Part shown: in pieces, positions 1 to 19,330 of the stretch
How positions within the stretch are numbered: the first letter of the stretch is position 1
How the letters are laid out: every line of letters begins with the position of its first letter
From: Salvelinus alpinus
Taxonomy: Eukaryota; Chordata; Actinopteri; Salmoniformes; Salmonidae
Direction of reading: 5' to 3'
Assembly (NCBI RefSeq): GCF_045679555.1
Contig: NC_092091.1
Coordinates: 76,218,730 to 76,282,729 of the forward strand
Length of the DNA: 64,000 nucleotides
Program-made: the position numbers and the translations under genes
The notes under the pieces: model-generated
The model's input: the letters and a program-made list of their open reading frames with translations, nothing else
What the model was told of the DNA's origin: nothing
Databases searched by the model: none

Positions 1-101
1 GAATCAAGGTATGGCAATATCATAGTAAACTCAAGACTCTTCGGCCATCACACATAGCAGCCACGGTGAACAGGCCACTCAACTTCCCGTCTTACCCTTA
101 G

Positions 102-5294
<5,193 letters not shown>

Positions 5295-5400
5295 GACAAA
5301 GAGGCCGTCCCAGGATCACTCAATGTCACTCTGCTGCAGTATTGCCTTATAATGTAATCGTTCATTTTTACAATGATATTAAACCCATTTGCCTTTGATA
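5295..5400 (+). promoter_or_regulatory. atp1a1a: atp1a1a 3' UTR with poly(A) signal
   Basis: The sequence after the stop is short and AT-rich and contains ATTAAA at 5378-5383, the common variant hexamer. Cleavage would be expected 10-30 bases further on. No other hexamer is seen nearer the stop. Confidence 0.55.
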
Positions 5401-5540
5401 GACAATTCTCAGACCTTTCTTGATAGTCTATTCCTGTAGCTCTTTAAGAGTCTCGGTTGCACTTTACTATTCATCTTCATGGAGTCAGATTGCGTAGTCT
5501 TATTACGGGGTATCATCAAACATGAAAGAGGAGCATCGCA

Positions 5541-5746
5541 CATCCAACACCAGATCACCCTAAAAAAACGTTGGAGATCTCATTCCAGATCCAACACCGG
5601 ATCACTTTGGAGATCTCATTCCAGATCCAACACCGGATCACTTTGGAGATCTCATTCCAGATCCAACACCAGATCACTTTGGAGATCTCATTCCAGATCC
5701 AACACCAGATCACTTTGGAGATCTCATTCCAGATCCAACACGGATC
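5541..5746. repeat. 36-bp minisatellite downstream of atp1a1a
   Basis: Five to six copies of a 36-base unit containing GGAGATCTCATTCCAGATCC followed by AACACCGGATCACTTT. Units differ at CACCGGATC versus CACCAGATC, in pairs. As 36 is a multiple of three and the unit lacks stops, three frames stay open across the array; none has other coding support. Confidence 0.9.
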
Positions 5747-5749
5747 GAT

Positions 5750-6150
5750 CTGAAATGAGCAGCAAAGACGACAGGTCACAATGTCAACAGTAGCCTATAC
5801 CTGGGAAATACGTTTAGGCCTACCTTTACTTGTAAATGAAGTCCATTCGTCTGTCCTTACATTAGAAAATACTTCAATCAAATCGTTCTGTATTTTGTTT
5901 GATGTAGGCCCATCCAAAAACACGGTGGAAGTGTCTGGGTTCATCATTACTTCAAAATGTCATGGTTTTCCTTTAGGCTACCTAAACATGAGAATAACTG
6001 GTTATTAGCCTATACAAACTTGTAAAATGTAGTCAGTGTGTGTGAAACAAACTGTGAAAAAGAGTGTCACCATGTGGTGGTCTCTGATAAAGGTGCTGGT
6101 TTAGATTATAGGTGCAACTGTCCCAGCGTCCCGGTTAGAGGACGGAAATG
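5750..6150. other. Intergenic, nothing recognised
   Basis: AT-rich sequence between the 36-bp minisatellite and LINE-like sequence. I see no exon, RNA gene or terminal repeat here. Confidence 0.5.
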
Positions 6151-6154
6151 ACCA

Positions 6155-6850
6155 GTAGTTTCAAGTTTTTAATGTCACATGCACAAGTACGTTAAAATGC
6201 CTTTCTTTCAAGCTCTAACCACAGCAATGCAGTAATCAATAACAATGTAAAACTAACAATAACAAGGTGGAACAAAAACACACAAGACATAAAAAGAAGA
6301 AAGAAGAAAGAACACAAAGTAAGTAAGCGTACTATATACAGGGTCAGTTCCAGTACCATATGTGTAGGGATACTGGATCAATAGAAACAGATACACAGTT
6401 CACACATTTATTACTACACTCAAGACACACACACACACAGCAGCCAGGAAGTGGACTAGTGAAAGTCTAAGTGATAGTGGTTTCCAGAACAGAGAGAGAA
6501 ATACACATATCAAATAAAAAATCAAATTTTATTTGTCACACACTTTGTAAACAACAGGTGTAGACTAACAGTGAAATGCTTCCTTAGTGGCCCTTCCAAA
6601 CAATGCAGAGAGAAAAATAGAGAAATAATAGAAAAGCAATACTACGAGGAATAAATACACAATGAGTTGGGGGGTATGAGGTAATTGAGGTAGATATGTA
6701 CATATAGGTAGGTATAAAGTGACTAGGCAACAGGATAGATCATAAACAGTAACAGCAGCATATGTAGCAGCATAAGTCAAAAGAGTTCAAAAGGTTCAAT
6801 GCAGAGAGTAGGACAGGATAGGGTATTACAATGTGTTATATAGCAGTAAG
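6155..6850 (-). mobile_element. L2-like LINE 3' fragments, minus strand
   Basis: Two adjoining blocks read as LINE 3' ends on the minus strand. The piece from about 6518 contains CAAATTTTATTTGTCAC and CTAACAGTGAAATGCTTCC, the reverse complement of the tail of the plus-strand LINE ending at 61381. The block from about 6155 (AATGTCACATGCACAAGTAC) looks like the 3' end of a second related copy. No reverse transcriptase remains. The left edge of the duplicated 18.2-kb block (6435) falls inside this region. Confidence 0.65.
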
Positions 6851-8790
6851 GCTATAGCAACGCAGTGCTACGGTAGCAAAAAGCAGGAATGTAGAAAATG
6901 GAAGGTAATGGCGTAAACATGTAGCACTAAGTAATTAGCAAAGGCCTAATAGGATAAGCATAGCACAGGTTGTAAACACACTATGTACAGAGGGCTAGGC
7001 TAACCTAACACACAAACACAGTGGCCATCTTTAAGGCCTTTGCAAACTGCCTGGCTGAAGCACACAGGACTGGATAAATGGACTATTTAACATGATATAC
7101 TACACCAGGATGTAACAAAGAGACATACACATCGCAGGTGGACATAGACATGTAGTTACATAGTACTACACACTGGGCATAAGTTATATCAGAAGATCCC
7201 TGACTCGGCAAAGTCCACAGTAAGGTTGAGCAAGGTTCATGAGGGAGAGGTCACCGGTGACGACCTCTCTGTTGGTGCAGCCAGGAGGTTTGTCAACTTG
7301 CTGTTGACTCCTGGTGCTGCAGTGAGAGCCTGAGGAGCTTGCCCTCTCAGAAGGGCCTTCAGGCGTCCACCCTCCTAGCAACCACCCCTAGCAACCAAAC
7401 AGAGTGGTCAGGTGTAGAGGTGTGAACAGACAGTATTTAACCTGGGATAACCTCTGCTGGGGCTAGAGAGTCTCAAAGTGTGTGCCTCTAACTCCCAAGG
7501 TCAGAGAAAGGGTTTGAAAGAGAGTTTTGTACAATCTGTGCCCACATACCGTCTCCTGGCCTGTCCACAAACTGGAACAATTATAGTCTAGACAGAGGTG
7601 CTGTCTGTCTAGCACCACAGAGTTAAACTGCCCAGAGGCGCTGTCCATTCAGCAGTGCTGAATCCTGGCCTCGGCCTAAGCTACAAAATATATGGAGACT
7701 GTTTAGTACCAAAAATAAGGGGTTAAATACATGTAAAAAAAAATATATATATATATATAAATATTAATAATAATGTGTCCTGATCTTTCTTATCTCTCAG
7801 ATATATAGCCCTACAATGGAGGTGTCATAACCAATTAAACCTAGCGGTCAAACAGGGAAATGGTTCCAATCGTTTTTCCACCATAAATGGTTCCCATTGG
7901 GGATTTTAGAAACACTAAAAGGACCGTGTTTTGTGTAGGCTTACCCTGGGGTGATGTTTTGATAACCATGTAAATCTCTCTCGGACAAGGTGACTTTTAT
8001 CAATATATACGGCTGTATTTACTCTCAGATTCAAAAATGCGTACCTATCGCTCCACAAAAGCAGAGTAGGGGAAACATCTACTTGTCTCAGGTCTCAGAG
8101 TGAGTGATGTCACAGATTGAAACGTTTCTAGAATAGTGCATTTTGAGGCCATATGGCATAGAGTCTTACAAGCACTGGAGATAGATGCGGTAGGAACATG
8201 TGGGTCAGCGCACGTGTGGAGTAGTTGATGTTTCTGTGCATCTGTCTGTTGTATTTTGTCTGCATATGTTTACATTCTTTGAAAAATGTAATAAAATCTT
8301 TGAAAATTCAAAACGCTTCTAGCATGCACCGCTAACTAGCTAACCATTTTACACCGGTTACATATGTTTGTTTCCGCGCAAGGTGCATTGGAAGAATTGT
8401 AAATCCAATGTAAAAGGCTATGGAGTTTGCATTGCGAATTATTTGGATGTGATGTGTCCATATATTGTTTATTCTATGCCACCTATCGGTTGTAACTGTT
8501 GATCGCTACATCAGTCTATGGCTGAGCTGAGTTGAGCTGTGTCATTTTGTCGGATGACAAGAAATAAACGGCCATCGGAGGTTATCACTTGTGTATCTTG
8601 GCTACATTGGTATTTAGGCCTACATTTGGCAAACCTTTTTGTCAATTTCGGTTAATAGCCTTAGCCTATGTCATTCGGGTAGCGCTAGCTGGCCTGACCA
8701 CGTGATATAACTAGCCACCTAAATCTGATTACCAGAGGTAGCTAATTTGTAGTACCACTGAAGCTAGTGCTTGCTAGCTAACTACCACAG
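6850..8790. other. Non-coding, probably old repeats; also at 25166-27106
   Basis: No gene is supported. There is an AT microsatellite at about 7738-7772. The stretch at about 7790-8060 (around GGTGACTTTTATCAATATAT) resembles, from memory, a widespread salmonid repeat. A hairpin TCAGCAGTGCTGA lies near 7650. Short open frames at 7184-7381 and 7463-7648 have no recognisable domains. Confidence 0.4.
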
Positions 8791-10855
8791 ACAGAGTGGC
8801 TTGCAAAAGTATTCACCCCCCTTGGCATTTTTCCTATTTTGTTGCCTTACAACCTGGAATTAAAATGTATTTTTGGGGGGTTTGTATCATTTGATTTACA
8901 CAACATGCCTACCACTTTGAAGATGCAAAATATTTTTTATTGTGAAACAAACAAGAAATAAGACAAAAAAAAATGAAAACTTGAGCGTGCATAACTATTC
9001 ACCCCCCCAAGACAATACTTTGTAGAGCCACCTATTGCAGCAATTACAGCTGCAAGTCTCTTGGTGTATGTCTCTATAAGCGTGGCACATCTAGCCACTA
9101 GGATTTTTGCCCATTCTTCAATGCAAAACTGCTCCAGCTCCTTCAAGTTGGATGGGTTCCACTGGTGTACAGCAATCTTTAAGTCATACCACAGAAACTC
9201 AATTGGATTGAGGTCTGGGCTTTGACTAGGCCATTCCAAGACATTTAAATGTTTCCCCTTAAACCACTCGAGTGTTGCTTTAGCAGTATAATTAGGGTCA
9301 TTGTCCTGCTGGAAGGTGAACCTCTGTCCCAATCTCAAATCTCTAGGAGACTGAAACAGGTTTCCGTCAAAAATGTCCCTGTATTTAACGCCATCCATCA
9401 TTCCTTCAAATTCTGACCAGTTTCCCAGTCCCTGCCGATGAAAAACATCCTCACAGCATGATGCTGCCACCACCACCATGCTTCACTGTGGGGATGGTGT
9501 TATCGGGTTGATGAGAGGTGTTGGGTTTGCACCAGACATAGCATTTTCCTTGATAGCCAAAAAGCTAAATTTTAGTCTCAAAGGACCAGAGTACCTTCTT
9601 CCATATGTTTGGGAAGTCTCCCACATGCCTTTTGGCGAACACCAAACTTGTGCTTATTTTTTTCATAAGCAATATATTTTTTTCTGGTCACTGTTCCATA
9701 AAGCCCAGCTCTGTGGAGTGTACGGCTTAAAGTGGTCCTATGGACAGATACTCCAATCTCCGCTGTGCAGCTTTGCAGCTCCAGGGTTATCTTTGGTCTC
9801 TTTGTTGCCTCTCTGATTAATGCCCTCCTTGCCTGCTCCATGCGTTTTGGTGTGCGGCCCTCTCTTAGCAGGTGTGTTGTGGTGCCATATTCTTTCCATT
9901 TTTTAATAATGAATTTAATGGTGCTTCGTGGAATGTTCAAAGTTTCTGATATTTTTTTTATAACCCAACCCTGAACTGTACTTCTCCACAACTTTGTCCC
10001 TGACCTGTTTGGAGAGCTCCTTGGTCTTCATGGTACCGCTTGCTTGGTGGTGCCCCTTGCTTAGTGGTGTGGCAGACTCTGGGGCCTTTCAGAACAGGTG
10101 TATACATACTGAGACTATGTGACAGATCATGTGACACTTAGATTGTGTAATGAATAGTCAGGGAGAAAAAGGTGTAGATTCACACGCAGAGCACGGCAGG
10201 TGTTTATTTCGCCTTCGCAGAAGGCAGGAATCATGGTCACAGGCAGGTAATGGTCATACACAGGTAGGGAAACAGGCAGGTGAATCAAAACTAGGACTGA
10301 AGGCTATAACTGGTTCTCACAAACGGGCTAGGATTAGGCATAGTAGAATCAAAACGAACAATACCTCACAAAAGCACAAACAGAATGAACTGAACTAAAT
10401 TAGGAGCTGATGAGACCAGGTGAGTAACTAACACAAGTGAAATCAATGAACAAAAATGAAAGACAGGGCTACGTTCAAGAACACAAAGAAACAGGGCCGC
10501 GTTCAAGAACACAACAAAACATAACACAAGGTTGACTAAGAAAATAAATACAAAACCTTACAGATTGCACACAGGTAGACTTTTTAAAAACGAATTATGT
10601 GACTTCTGATGGTAATTGGTTGCACCAGATCTTATTTAGGGGCTTCATAGCAAAGGGGGTGAATACATATGCACGCACCACTTTTCCATTTTTATTTTAT
10701 TTTTTAACCAAAAAAAATGTCACTTCACCAATTTGGACTATTTTGTGTATGTCCATTACATGAAATAAAAATAAAAATGTAATTTAAATTACAGGTTGTA
10801 ATGCAACAAAATAGGAAAATGCCAATGGGGATGATTACTTTTTCAAGGCACTGTA
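8791..10855 (-). mobile_element. Tc1-like transposon (Tc1-A), decayed, copy 1
   Basis: Inverted ends are visible: GTGGCTTGCAAAAGTATTCA at about 8796 and the complement of TTTTTCAAGGCACTGTA at the right edge. The transposase reads on the minus strand: helix-turn-helix part at 9578-9991 (SETLNIPRSTIKFIIKKWK) and DDE part at 8937-9479 with QQDNDPNYTAKATL and [11 protein letters not shown]. The usual WSDETKI reads WSFETKI followed by a stop, so the first catalytic Asp is lost and the frame is broken; the copy is not autonomous. It is further interrupted by a 417-bp LTR-like insertion. A sister copy lies at 61514-63081. Confidence 0.9.
10146..10562. mobile_element. LTR-like insertion (probable solo LTR) inside Tc1-A
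   Basis: The element starts TGTAATG and ends CCTTACA and is flanked by a 5-bp direct repeat GATTG (10141-10145 and 10563-10567). The same Tc1 sequence is uninterrupted in the 61.5-63.1 kb copy, which defines the insertion edges. TG...CA ends, a 5-bp target duplication and the absence of coding sequence fit a solo LTR. The family is not determined. It is younger than the Tc1 copy it interrupts. Confidence 0.6.
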
Positions 10856-11027
10856 TTGTAGTTAACATTACCCCTTGCTAGTTGACAAGTTATCATAGTT
10901 TACATTTTTGGTTTAGCTTATGTTGATTGTCTAGCTAGTTAACATTAACCACCTCAAAATGATCTAGCCTGCTCAGAGCCACGTAGCTAGCAAGTAATTT
11001 CCTTATAGCATCATAAAGCAATGACAG

Positions 11028-12823
<1,796 letters not shown>

Positions 12824-12829
12824 TAGATA

Positions 12830-13500
12830 GATAGATAGAAGTATTGATGCTCTTCTGAATTATGGTCATTCATGTCAGATAATACACATTATTTATTCTG
12901 TCTCCAGAATCAAATGCAAAGATAAATGGCTATATCTTCTTCTTCTATTATTATTATTACTTTTATTTGGTATTCCAGTTTTAATAGCCTTAACAGCACT
13001 GTGTGTCAATTTACACTGTATAGCAGAGTCGTTAATGTGATTTAAAAAATATATATTTCTATGATTCTAGCTAGATAACGAGGCATCTGAATTTACACCT
13101 CAGTGCAGTCCAGACTGTCATTTCTTACTAGTACAGGACAGTCCTCTTGGCTTTACAATCATTCATGCTTATCAAGAATATATGAATTAAACCGTATTGC
13201 TGTATTATATTGTGATTCACCGTAGCACCATTATGTATTGTGATTTACTGCTATGTATGCATTGAATTATTCTACACGTTCTCTGTCCTTGTGTGGTAAT
13301 TGCACATGGCAGGTTGGTTGTAACCAGCAGTGCAACCTTGTAGCCTTGTCCATCTTCTTAAAGCAGGAAAAGAGAGAGCAGTAAAAGGATATCATCTTCT
13401 GCCACATCAACTGTATCAACCTACCATATTATTTCACACTAGGGTTTATTACTAAAAGCTACACATTTAAAAGGATTAAAAAGATACATGTTTTCTATGG
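12830..13500. other. Non-coding, nothing recognised; also at 31103-31773
   Basis: AT-rich sequence with a TTA trinucleotide tract near 12945. No exon or terminal repeat is supported. Confidence 0.5.
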
Positions 13501-14100
13501 ATTAAAGGAGAGCAATGAGACCTGAGAGGTCTACACGGTGAGGGTATGATCTTTGACCCTCTGTAACTTTATCATTCATCATTAGTTCATTACCCGGATT
13601 ATCCATAACCATGGTAGCACCCACATGAATGTAGAAGTGTTTAGAAACATGTTTTATTCTTATTTGCAATAAAAGTGACTCCAAAATGACACAATACATT
13701 ATTTACCATTCATTTCTATTAGGCACAAAATAATCTAAAAGACAGCCTAAACGAACTGCATATGCATCCAACAAGTTTGTAGAGTCACAAGCTTGATGTG
13801 GTCATTTCATGCTAAGAATATGGGACCAAATACTATAAAGTAGTCAAAAATACTTTGGAATACTTTATTGAATAGAATCTTTAGGGGTGTCAATCATTTT
13901 GACCCTTACCTTTTTGAGAAAAATAAACATTACCTGTTAAACAAAATATCTTTCTCTGAGCAATTGCATTAGTATGAAATAATTTAATTGTGCAATTTTT
14001 TGGAGCATACAATATAGCTAAGTATTTGTATTATTTATTTTACACTGTCGTTATTGCTCATCTTTATCAAGGCTGTCAGTAATTTTGGACCCCCACTGTA
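13500..14100. mobile_element. Probable non-autonomous DNA element; also at 31773-32373
   Basis: The right edge GGACCCCCACTGTAG at about 14086-14100 has the ACTGTA-type end of Tc1/mariner elements. An internal motif (TCAATCATTTTGACCC at about 13890) echoes the terminal sequence. From memory this resembles a common salmonid repeat. The matching left end is not seen, so it is truncated or diverged. Confidence 0.45.
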
Positions 14101-14109
14101 GTAACAGAC

Positions 14110-14825
14110 AGAAGAGATGGTAGACCTGTCGACTATTTTGAAGGAGGTTTGTGCAGGAAATAAGCTTCAAGTTGACAAGATTGGCAGTGATATCACTCAA
14201 GTATATTCTTCTTACTTGCTACAGATATTTTCATGCTTCGATTTAGTGCAAAGATTCTCAACAGTACCGAACCATCATTACATTTAGCACACTGGATCAG
14301 GAGTTTACTGTATCACCAATCAAGTTACTTTATTATCTTTGACAGTCAGTCTTTGTTGTCAGGTTACATACAGTATGAACACAATATCAAATGCTCATAT
14401 TTGGCTGTTGATCTCCTACATGGTTCCCAAAAGATAATCAAGGATCTTTTCAGTGGTTCAACCAGCTGTCACTCAAAAACTCCTCGACCAATCAGATTCA
14501 TTAAGAAAGACGAGAGCCCCGGTGGTGTCTTTCGCCATTGCATCCTCACTGGTTAAGCCTACCCAACCCTCAATATCCACTTGGAGCAAGCGTGAAGTGT
14601 AAAATCTATTGTCTGGACATTATAATGACCCATGTTTGTAGTCCTGCACCTCCTGAACATGTTGATGTACAGAGTAAACAAATCTGCAGGAAGCTGAAAG
14701 GAAAGGGGGAGTGTAACAGGGTGAAGATAGCCCTGTGTTGCTATTGCATTGAATATGCTCCTGGATAGATTCCCTTTGTCTGGTTACTTTCAGGTTAACG
14801 AAGTGATTAAGCAGACTTGTTCCCC
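14110..14825. other. Upstream region of the lectin gene, no gene seen
   Basis: Open frames at 14233-14556 and 14538-14768 lack recognisable domains and splice context, and I do not support them as genes. Confidence 0.4.
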
Positions 14826-14828
14826 TTT

Positions 14829-14915
14829 CTATAAAAGAAGAGCACGTGTTGTGCTCTGGACACAAGCTGGATCAGGGAGAGGCTGCTGCTGGACCCCAAG
14901 CTGACAACTGGAACG
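14829..14915 (+). promoter_or_regulatory. Candidate TATA promoter and first exon of the lectin gene; also at 33102-33188
   Basis: CTATAAAAG at 14829-14837 is a good TATA box, with a start expected near 14860. The following GGACACAAGCTGGATCAGG region could be a non-coding first exon ending before GTTGAG at about 14917. The first supported coding exon begins 1 kb further on, beyond a palindromic MITE. The link to the lectin gene is inference from position and strand only. Confidence 0.35.
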
Positions 14916-15254
14916 GTTGAGTTTTTACTGAATTGTTGGATGAGCATTTTGATAAACTAAGAGTAAAGTAAAGACTATTGTTGTTTGTTTCCTTGTTGTG
15001 ACAGCTTGGAGGCCAACAAAGTAGAAGCACAAGCGGTTATTGAATTGTTTAGCTGTATTATGATCTGTGCATTTGAAGGGGAAGGCTAATATTTGACCAT
15101 TGAGCTTTACTTTCTGTAGTTATGTTGTATTTGCCTGTGGGCCTGGTTCACTGTTTGCTGTGTTCAACTAAACTAACTGAGTGATGTGTGATATCTCTCC
15201 ACTGAATCTATCCATTGTGTACCTAACCTAAATAACAACCTGCAACTAGGTGCA

Positions 15255-15553
15255 TTAAAGGGATAGTTCACTCAAATTGCTAAATAACATACAGGTTTCC
15301 TTACCCTGTAAGCAGTCTATGGACAAGGTATGACAGCCATCCATGTTTTGGTTCATTATCCCTGGCACTGTTTCCAAATGCTAATGTTTGACCATGACTT
15401 GAATGAGATTTGTGCCACAAATGCAAAAACGTTAGCAACTGGTTAGCGACTGGAAACCAAAGCATAGATTGCTGTCATACCGTGTCATAGACTGCTTACA
15501 GGGTAAGGAAACCAATGTGTAGTTTAGTCATTTGGGTGAAGAATCCCTTTAAG
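15255..15553. mobile_element. Fold-back MITE with TTAA ends; also at 33528-33826
   Basis: The two halves are inverted repeats: TTAAAGGGATAGTTCACTCA at the left pairs with the right edge ending GAATCCCTTTAA, and both arms contain TTTCCTTACCCTGTAAGCAG in inverse orientation. The TTAA at both ends suggests a piggyBac-type non-autonomous element (inference). The whole could fold into a hairpin with arms of about 100 bases. Confidence 0.75.
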
Positions 15554-15909
15554 TAAGCTCCTGGATTTTGGAGTTTGTATACAGCCTTTCATGCTTATCC
15601 ACATGAGTCGATGCAACTTGTGATAACTATTTTAAAGTCTTGTAATAAACGTGTAATATGTTTAATTCCGTGTCTGATCTGTTTCCACGACCATGTATCC
15701 ACTTGACGTCTTCATTGACTCTGTCCTGTCCAACAAGAATCTGTTTGTTAAAGGAGTTCTGGAAACGCCCTGCATCTGCTTGCGGCTGTTACGTACGACA
15801 TTAATATGTCAACAGCTAGCCTTTCTTATCCATTTTCCCTCTATGGATCTTCCTGGTGTGATAGTTCCCTGTCCATCGTCACAAATAGCTTACAGAGACA
15901 GTGGTAACC

Positions 15910-18900
15910 ATGGAGATGTCCGGGGACATTGTTTATACCAATGAAGATGTTTTCGGGGAACCGTTTGGAGTTGACAACCATAACTATGTCTTTGAAGAGT
16001 CCATGTGTGAAACTCCAGATGTGTCTACTTACTACCAGACTGGGAATGAGGAGACCCCAAGAAGCACACCACAACCTGGCTACTCAGGTAAGGGGGGCCA
16101 CACACACGTACGTTCCATCCTTGTATCCCTTATATTATATTCAGACAGTTCATATTACTGTAGTTAATAGAAAGTCCTTCTCTGGTCAGGTTCTGAGAGC
16201 TCAGTGAAGAGACCCTTCCTAGTTGCTGCAGTGTGTCTGGGGCTGCTGTGTCTTCTCCTACTGGCTGGGATCATTGGGTTGTCAGTCTCCTGTAAGTTTG
16301 ACAAGTACAATTGTGCTTATCATTTATTTCTAGGTAACAAGTATGAAATGGGTTATAAAGCAACCATTGCTTCATCTGTTTTTAGATCACGTTCACATTG
16401 GCAACTTATAGACAGACAAAGACAATCTTAACAATTTGCTTTCTGGTCAATGAGTTGACATTTATTTTCTTTGTAGAATATTGATTAAATTCATTGTGAT
16501 TTCACCTTGTCAATAACTGTGTTTTTCTGTTCACCTTTTTGGTCTCTGGATATGCTGCTAATATTCTCAACAACAGATCTGTTTGTTTTAAAAAATAAAT
16601 ACAAAATCATATTTCCCTATGTAATAAACCCCAATAAATAATATGGAGTGACTACAGTTCTGGATTTTCTGGAACCCAACTTGCTGTTGCTAAAAAAGAC
16701 GGAGATTTCTGCGCATGCAGGATCCACTAGCCTACCTGCGTTCAATTGCTGCTCGGTGACTCCACTGCCGCTTGTACACATAACAGCTTGAACAAACGTA
16801 GGTATTTGTCTGTTGGAACAGTAGGCCATTGCAAACATAAGTATGACACAAACAGTTTGTCTAGCATTTACATTTTTTCAGGAGGGGAATAATATGCAGC
16901 TATTTAGGCAATCTATGTGTGGTTTACACAGCATATCAAACATGCAAGAAACAGACAGGCAGTCAATAGCGATTTAAATGTTATTTTTTCATCATCATCA
17001 TCATTGCAAGCATTGGCTGAACGGAAGGCAGACTGCTGGCTATATGTCAGCATAACTATAATGATTACATCTCACACAAAACGCTACTTGTGTTTCCCCA
17101 GTGCAATCGGAAGACTGCGTCCTGTTTGTGCTAGCTGTGGCAATATCCATTACAACAGACAGAAGGATGTAGCCTTCAAATAGATTTTTAGAACGTCATA
17201 TATTTTGGGAAAGTTCGTTCAAATCTCAACTGATCAGAAATATGAGGCAGAGAGACAGGCTACATCATCATATGATCAAATTGGTTGATGGTTCAGAAGA
17301 GGGTCAGTAAAGTGAAAAACATTGAACGTGTGTGTACAACAACATATAAGCAGAACGTGATTCGGCTCATTAAGATTTGAGAAAGAAGCTTTCAGAGGGG
17401 TAGGACAGGGTCAAGGGCGAAAACCCCGTATTCGTAGCTTCGGCCTAAATAATCATATTTCTAACATAATAAAGATAACTAGATGTATAGGTCCTGAAAT
17501 TGATTGATTGTATTGCAATGCAATGTGTTGTTAAAGTTCAGTTAACAGCGAAAACCTGTACGGAAGGATGGCAGAAGTTTGGCTGCAGCTGTTACTACAA
17601 CTCCACTGTGAAGAACACTTGGGATTACGCCAGAAAGGACTGTCTGAGCAGAGGAGCAGACCTGGTGATCATTAACAGCGAAGATGAACAGGTAAGAGAG
17701 AGTGTATTCGAGGGAAAACATATGTTATTAAATCACTTTGAAATCAAAAGTGAAGTCTTTCAAGACCTCAGATGACAAGAAGCTTCCCTTCCTGTTGGGG
17801 GGATGCAGAGAGCTGTGGGTTGGCAGGGCACTACATTGCTGCCTGCCATGAGATCAACCAACCTGCGCTTGTCTTCTATGCCATTGTGTTGTTATTGTTA
17901 ACGCTATTGTCCGTTGTACGTATGTTTGTTTTCTTACTGATTTCCATTTCAAATACAGCCCCATCCCTCCACCATTGGTTATTTTTTCTACTGATTGTCA
18001 TTGATGTTAATATTGTCAATGAATCATTCCATTTCCAACGTATGCTTTGGCAATATGAACATTGTTATGTCATGCCAATAAAGCAATTCAAAATGTTGTA
18101 AGAGATGGAAAAGAGAGAGAGAGAGAGAGCAACAGACAGATACAGAGAGAGAGAAGGGGTGAGATGGATATGATCAACCTTCATTATATGCTATTTAATT
18201 TTTTACATACACTACCGTTCAAAGTTTGGGGTCACTTAGAAATGTTCTTGTTTTTTTTGTCCATTAAAATAACATCAAATTGATCAGAAATACAGTGTAG
18301 ACATTGTTAATGTTGTAAATGACTATTGTAGCTGTAGCTATAGCTATTGTGGCAACCATCACTCCTGTGCTCCAATGGCACGTTGTGTTAGCTAATCCAA
18401 GTTTAACATTTTAAAATACTAAATGATCATTAGAAAACCCTTTTGCAATTATGTTAGCACAGCTGAAAACTGTTGTCCTAATTAAAGAAGCAATAAAACT
18501 GGCCATCTTTAGACTAGTTGAGTATCTGGAGCATCAGCATTTGTGGGTTCGATTACAGGCTCAAAATGGCCAGAAACAAAGAACTTTCTTCTGAAACTTG
18601 TCAGTCTATTCTTGTTCTGAGAAATGAATGCTATTCTATTCCATGAAGACATCAAAACTCTTTCATAGTTTTGATGTCTTCACTATTTCTCTATAATGTA
18701 GAAAATAAAGAGAAATCCTTGAATGAGTAGGTGTGTCCAAACGTTTGACTGGTGTTATATATCTTTCTAAACAAAGGTATTTCTCACTACATTTGATCAA
18801 TGGATCTGGATTGGTCTGACGGACAGAGAGACACAGGGAACCTGGAAATGGGTGGACGGCACACCACTGGCCAAAGCGTAATATATACAACTACTCTTAT

Positions 18901-19149
18901 AAAAAGCCTCTGAACAATTCAAGTTGAAAACATTGATATTTTTCAGGATTATGTTTTCACCATAGAGTCTAACTGTATGACTGGTGTTTACCCTGTAGGT
19001 TCTGGTGGTGGTCAGAACCTGATTCTGCCGCTGGAGAGAAGGACTGCGCTATGATGTATAGAGGTGTACAAAATATTCCTCTACACGCATGGAATTACTT
19101 TAGGTGTGACTTGAAATTGGAATGGATTTGTGAGGTGTTTTTTTCTTAA
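15910..19149 (+). CDS. Type II transmembrane C-type lectin-like receptor, copy 1
   Basis: Exons: 15910-16087, 16190-16291, 17549-17691, 18777-18877, 18999-19149, with AG/GT borders and matching phases. ATG 15910 has a good context (ACCATGG); ATG 15916 is an alternative. Exon 1 encodes a cytoplasmic tail of about 60 residues with DIVYTNEDVF and NYVFE tyrosines. Exon 2 encodes one membrane segment (VAAVCLGLLCLLLLAGIIGL), so it is a type II protein. Exons 3-5 form one C-type lectin domain: CTEGWQKFGCSCYY, WIWIGLTD, WKWVDGTPL, WWSEPD, DCAMM and WICE. The sugar/calcium motif reads EPD, between EPN and QPD, and the usual WND reads WNY, so calcium-dependent sugar binding is doubtful. No stalk exon is found between membrane and lectin exons. 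The family resembles fish CD209/CLEC4-like receptors; the orthologue is not assigned. About 225 residues. Confidence 0.85.
18208..18755. mobile_element. Internally deleted Tc1-like element in lectin intron, copy 1
   Basis: The left end TACACTACCGTTCAAAGTTT and the run GGGGTCACTTAGAAATGTTC match, in inverse orientation, the end of the Tc1 fragment at 52159-52918. The interior retains pieces such as AATGGCCAGAAACAAAG, the complement of the start region of that family's transposase. Most of the transposase is gone. A 10-base hairpin around 18647-18685 (TTTTGATGTCTTCA inverted) marks the deletion region. It lies just 5' of lectin exon 4. Confidence 0.7.
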
Positions 19150-19180
19150 CAATACCATAACAACATTGTGTATTCTCAAA

Positions 19181-19211
<31 letters not shown>

Positions 19212-19330
19212 CTTAAACTTGTCATGCCATATTATGCTTGTGATAGTCACAAGAAAGTTTATTTTCGGTTTTATAGCAGCTTCTAGTGGTCAAAATGAGT
19301 AATGGTAATTCTCCTTTATTTATCTATGCC

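Noticed and set aside
14233-14768. Two overlapping open frames upstream of the lectin gene
   Set aside because: No domain, no splice context, and ordinary length for chance in AT-rich DNA.
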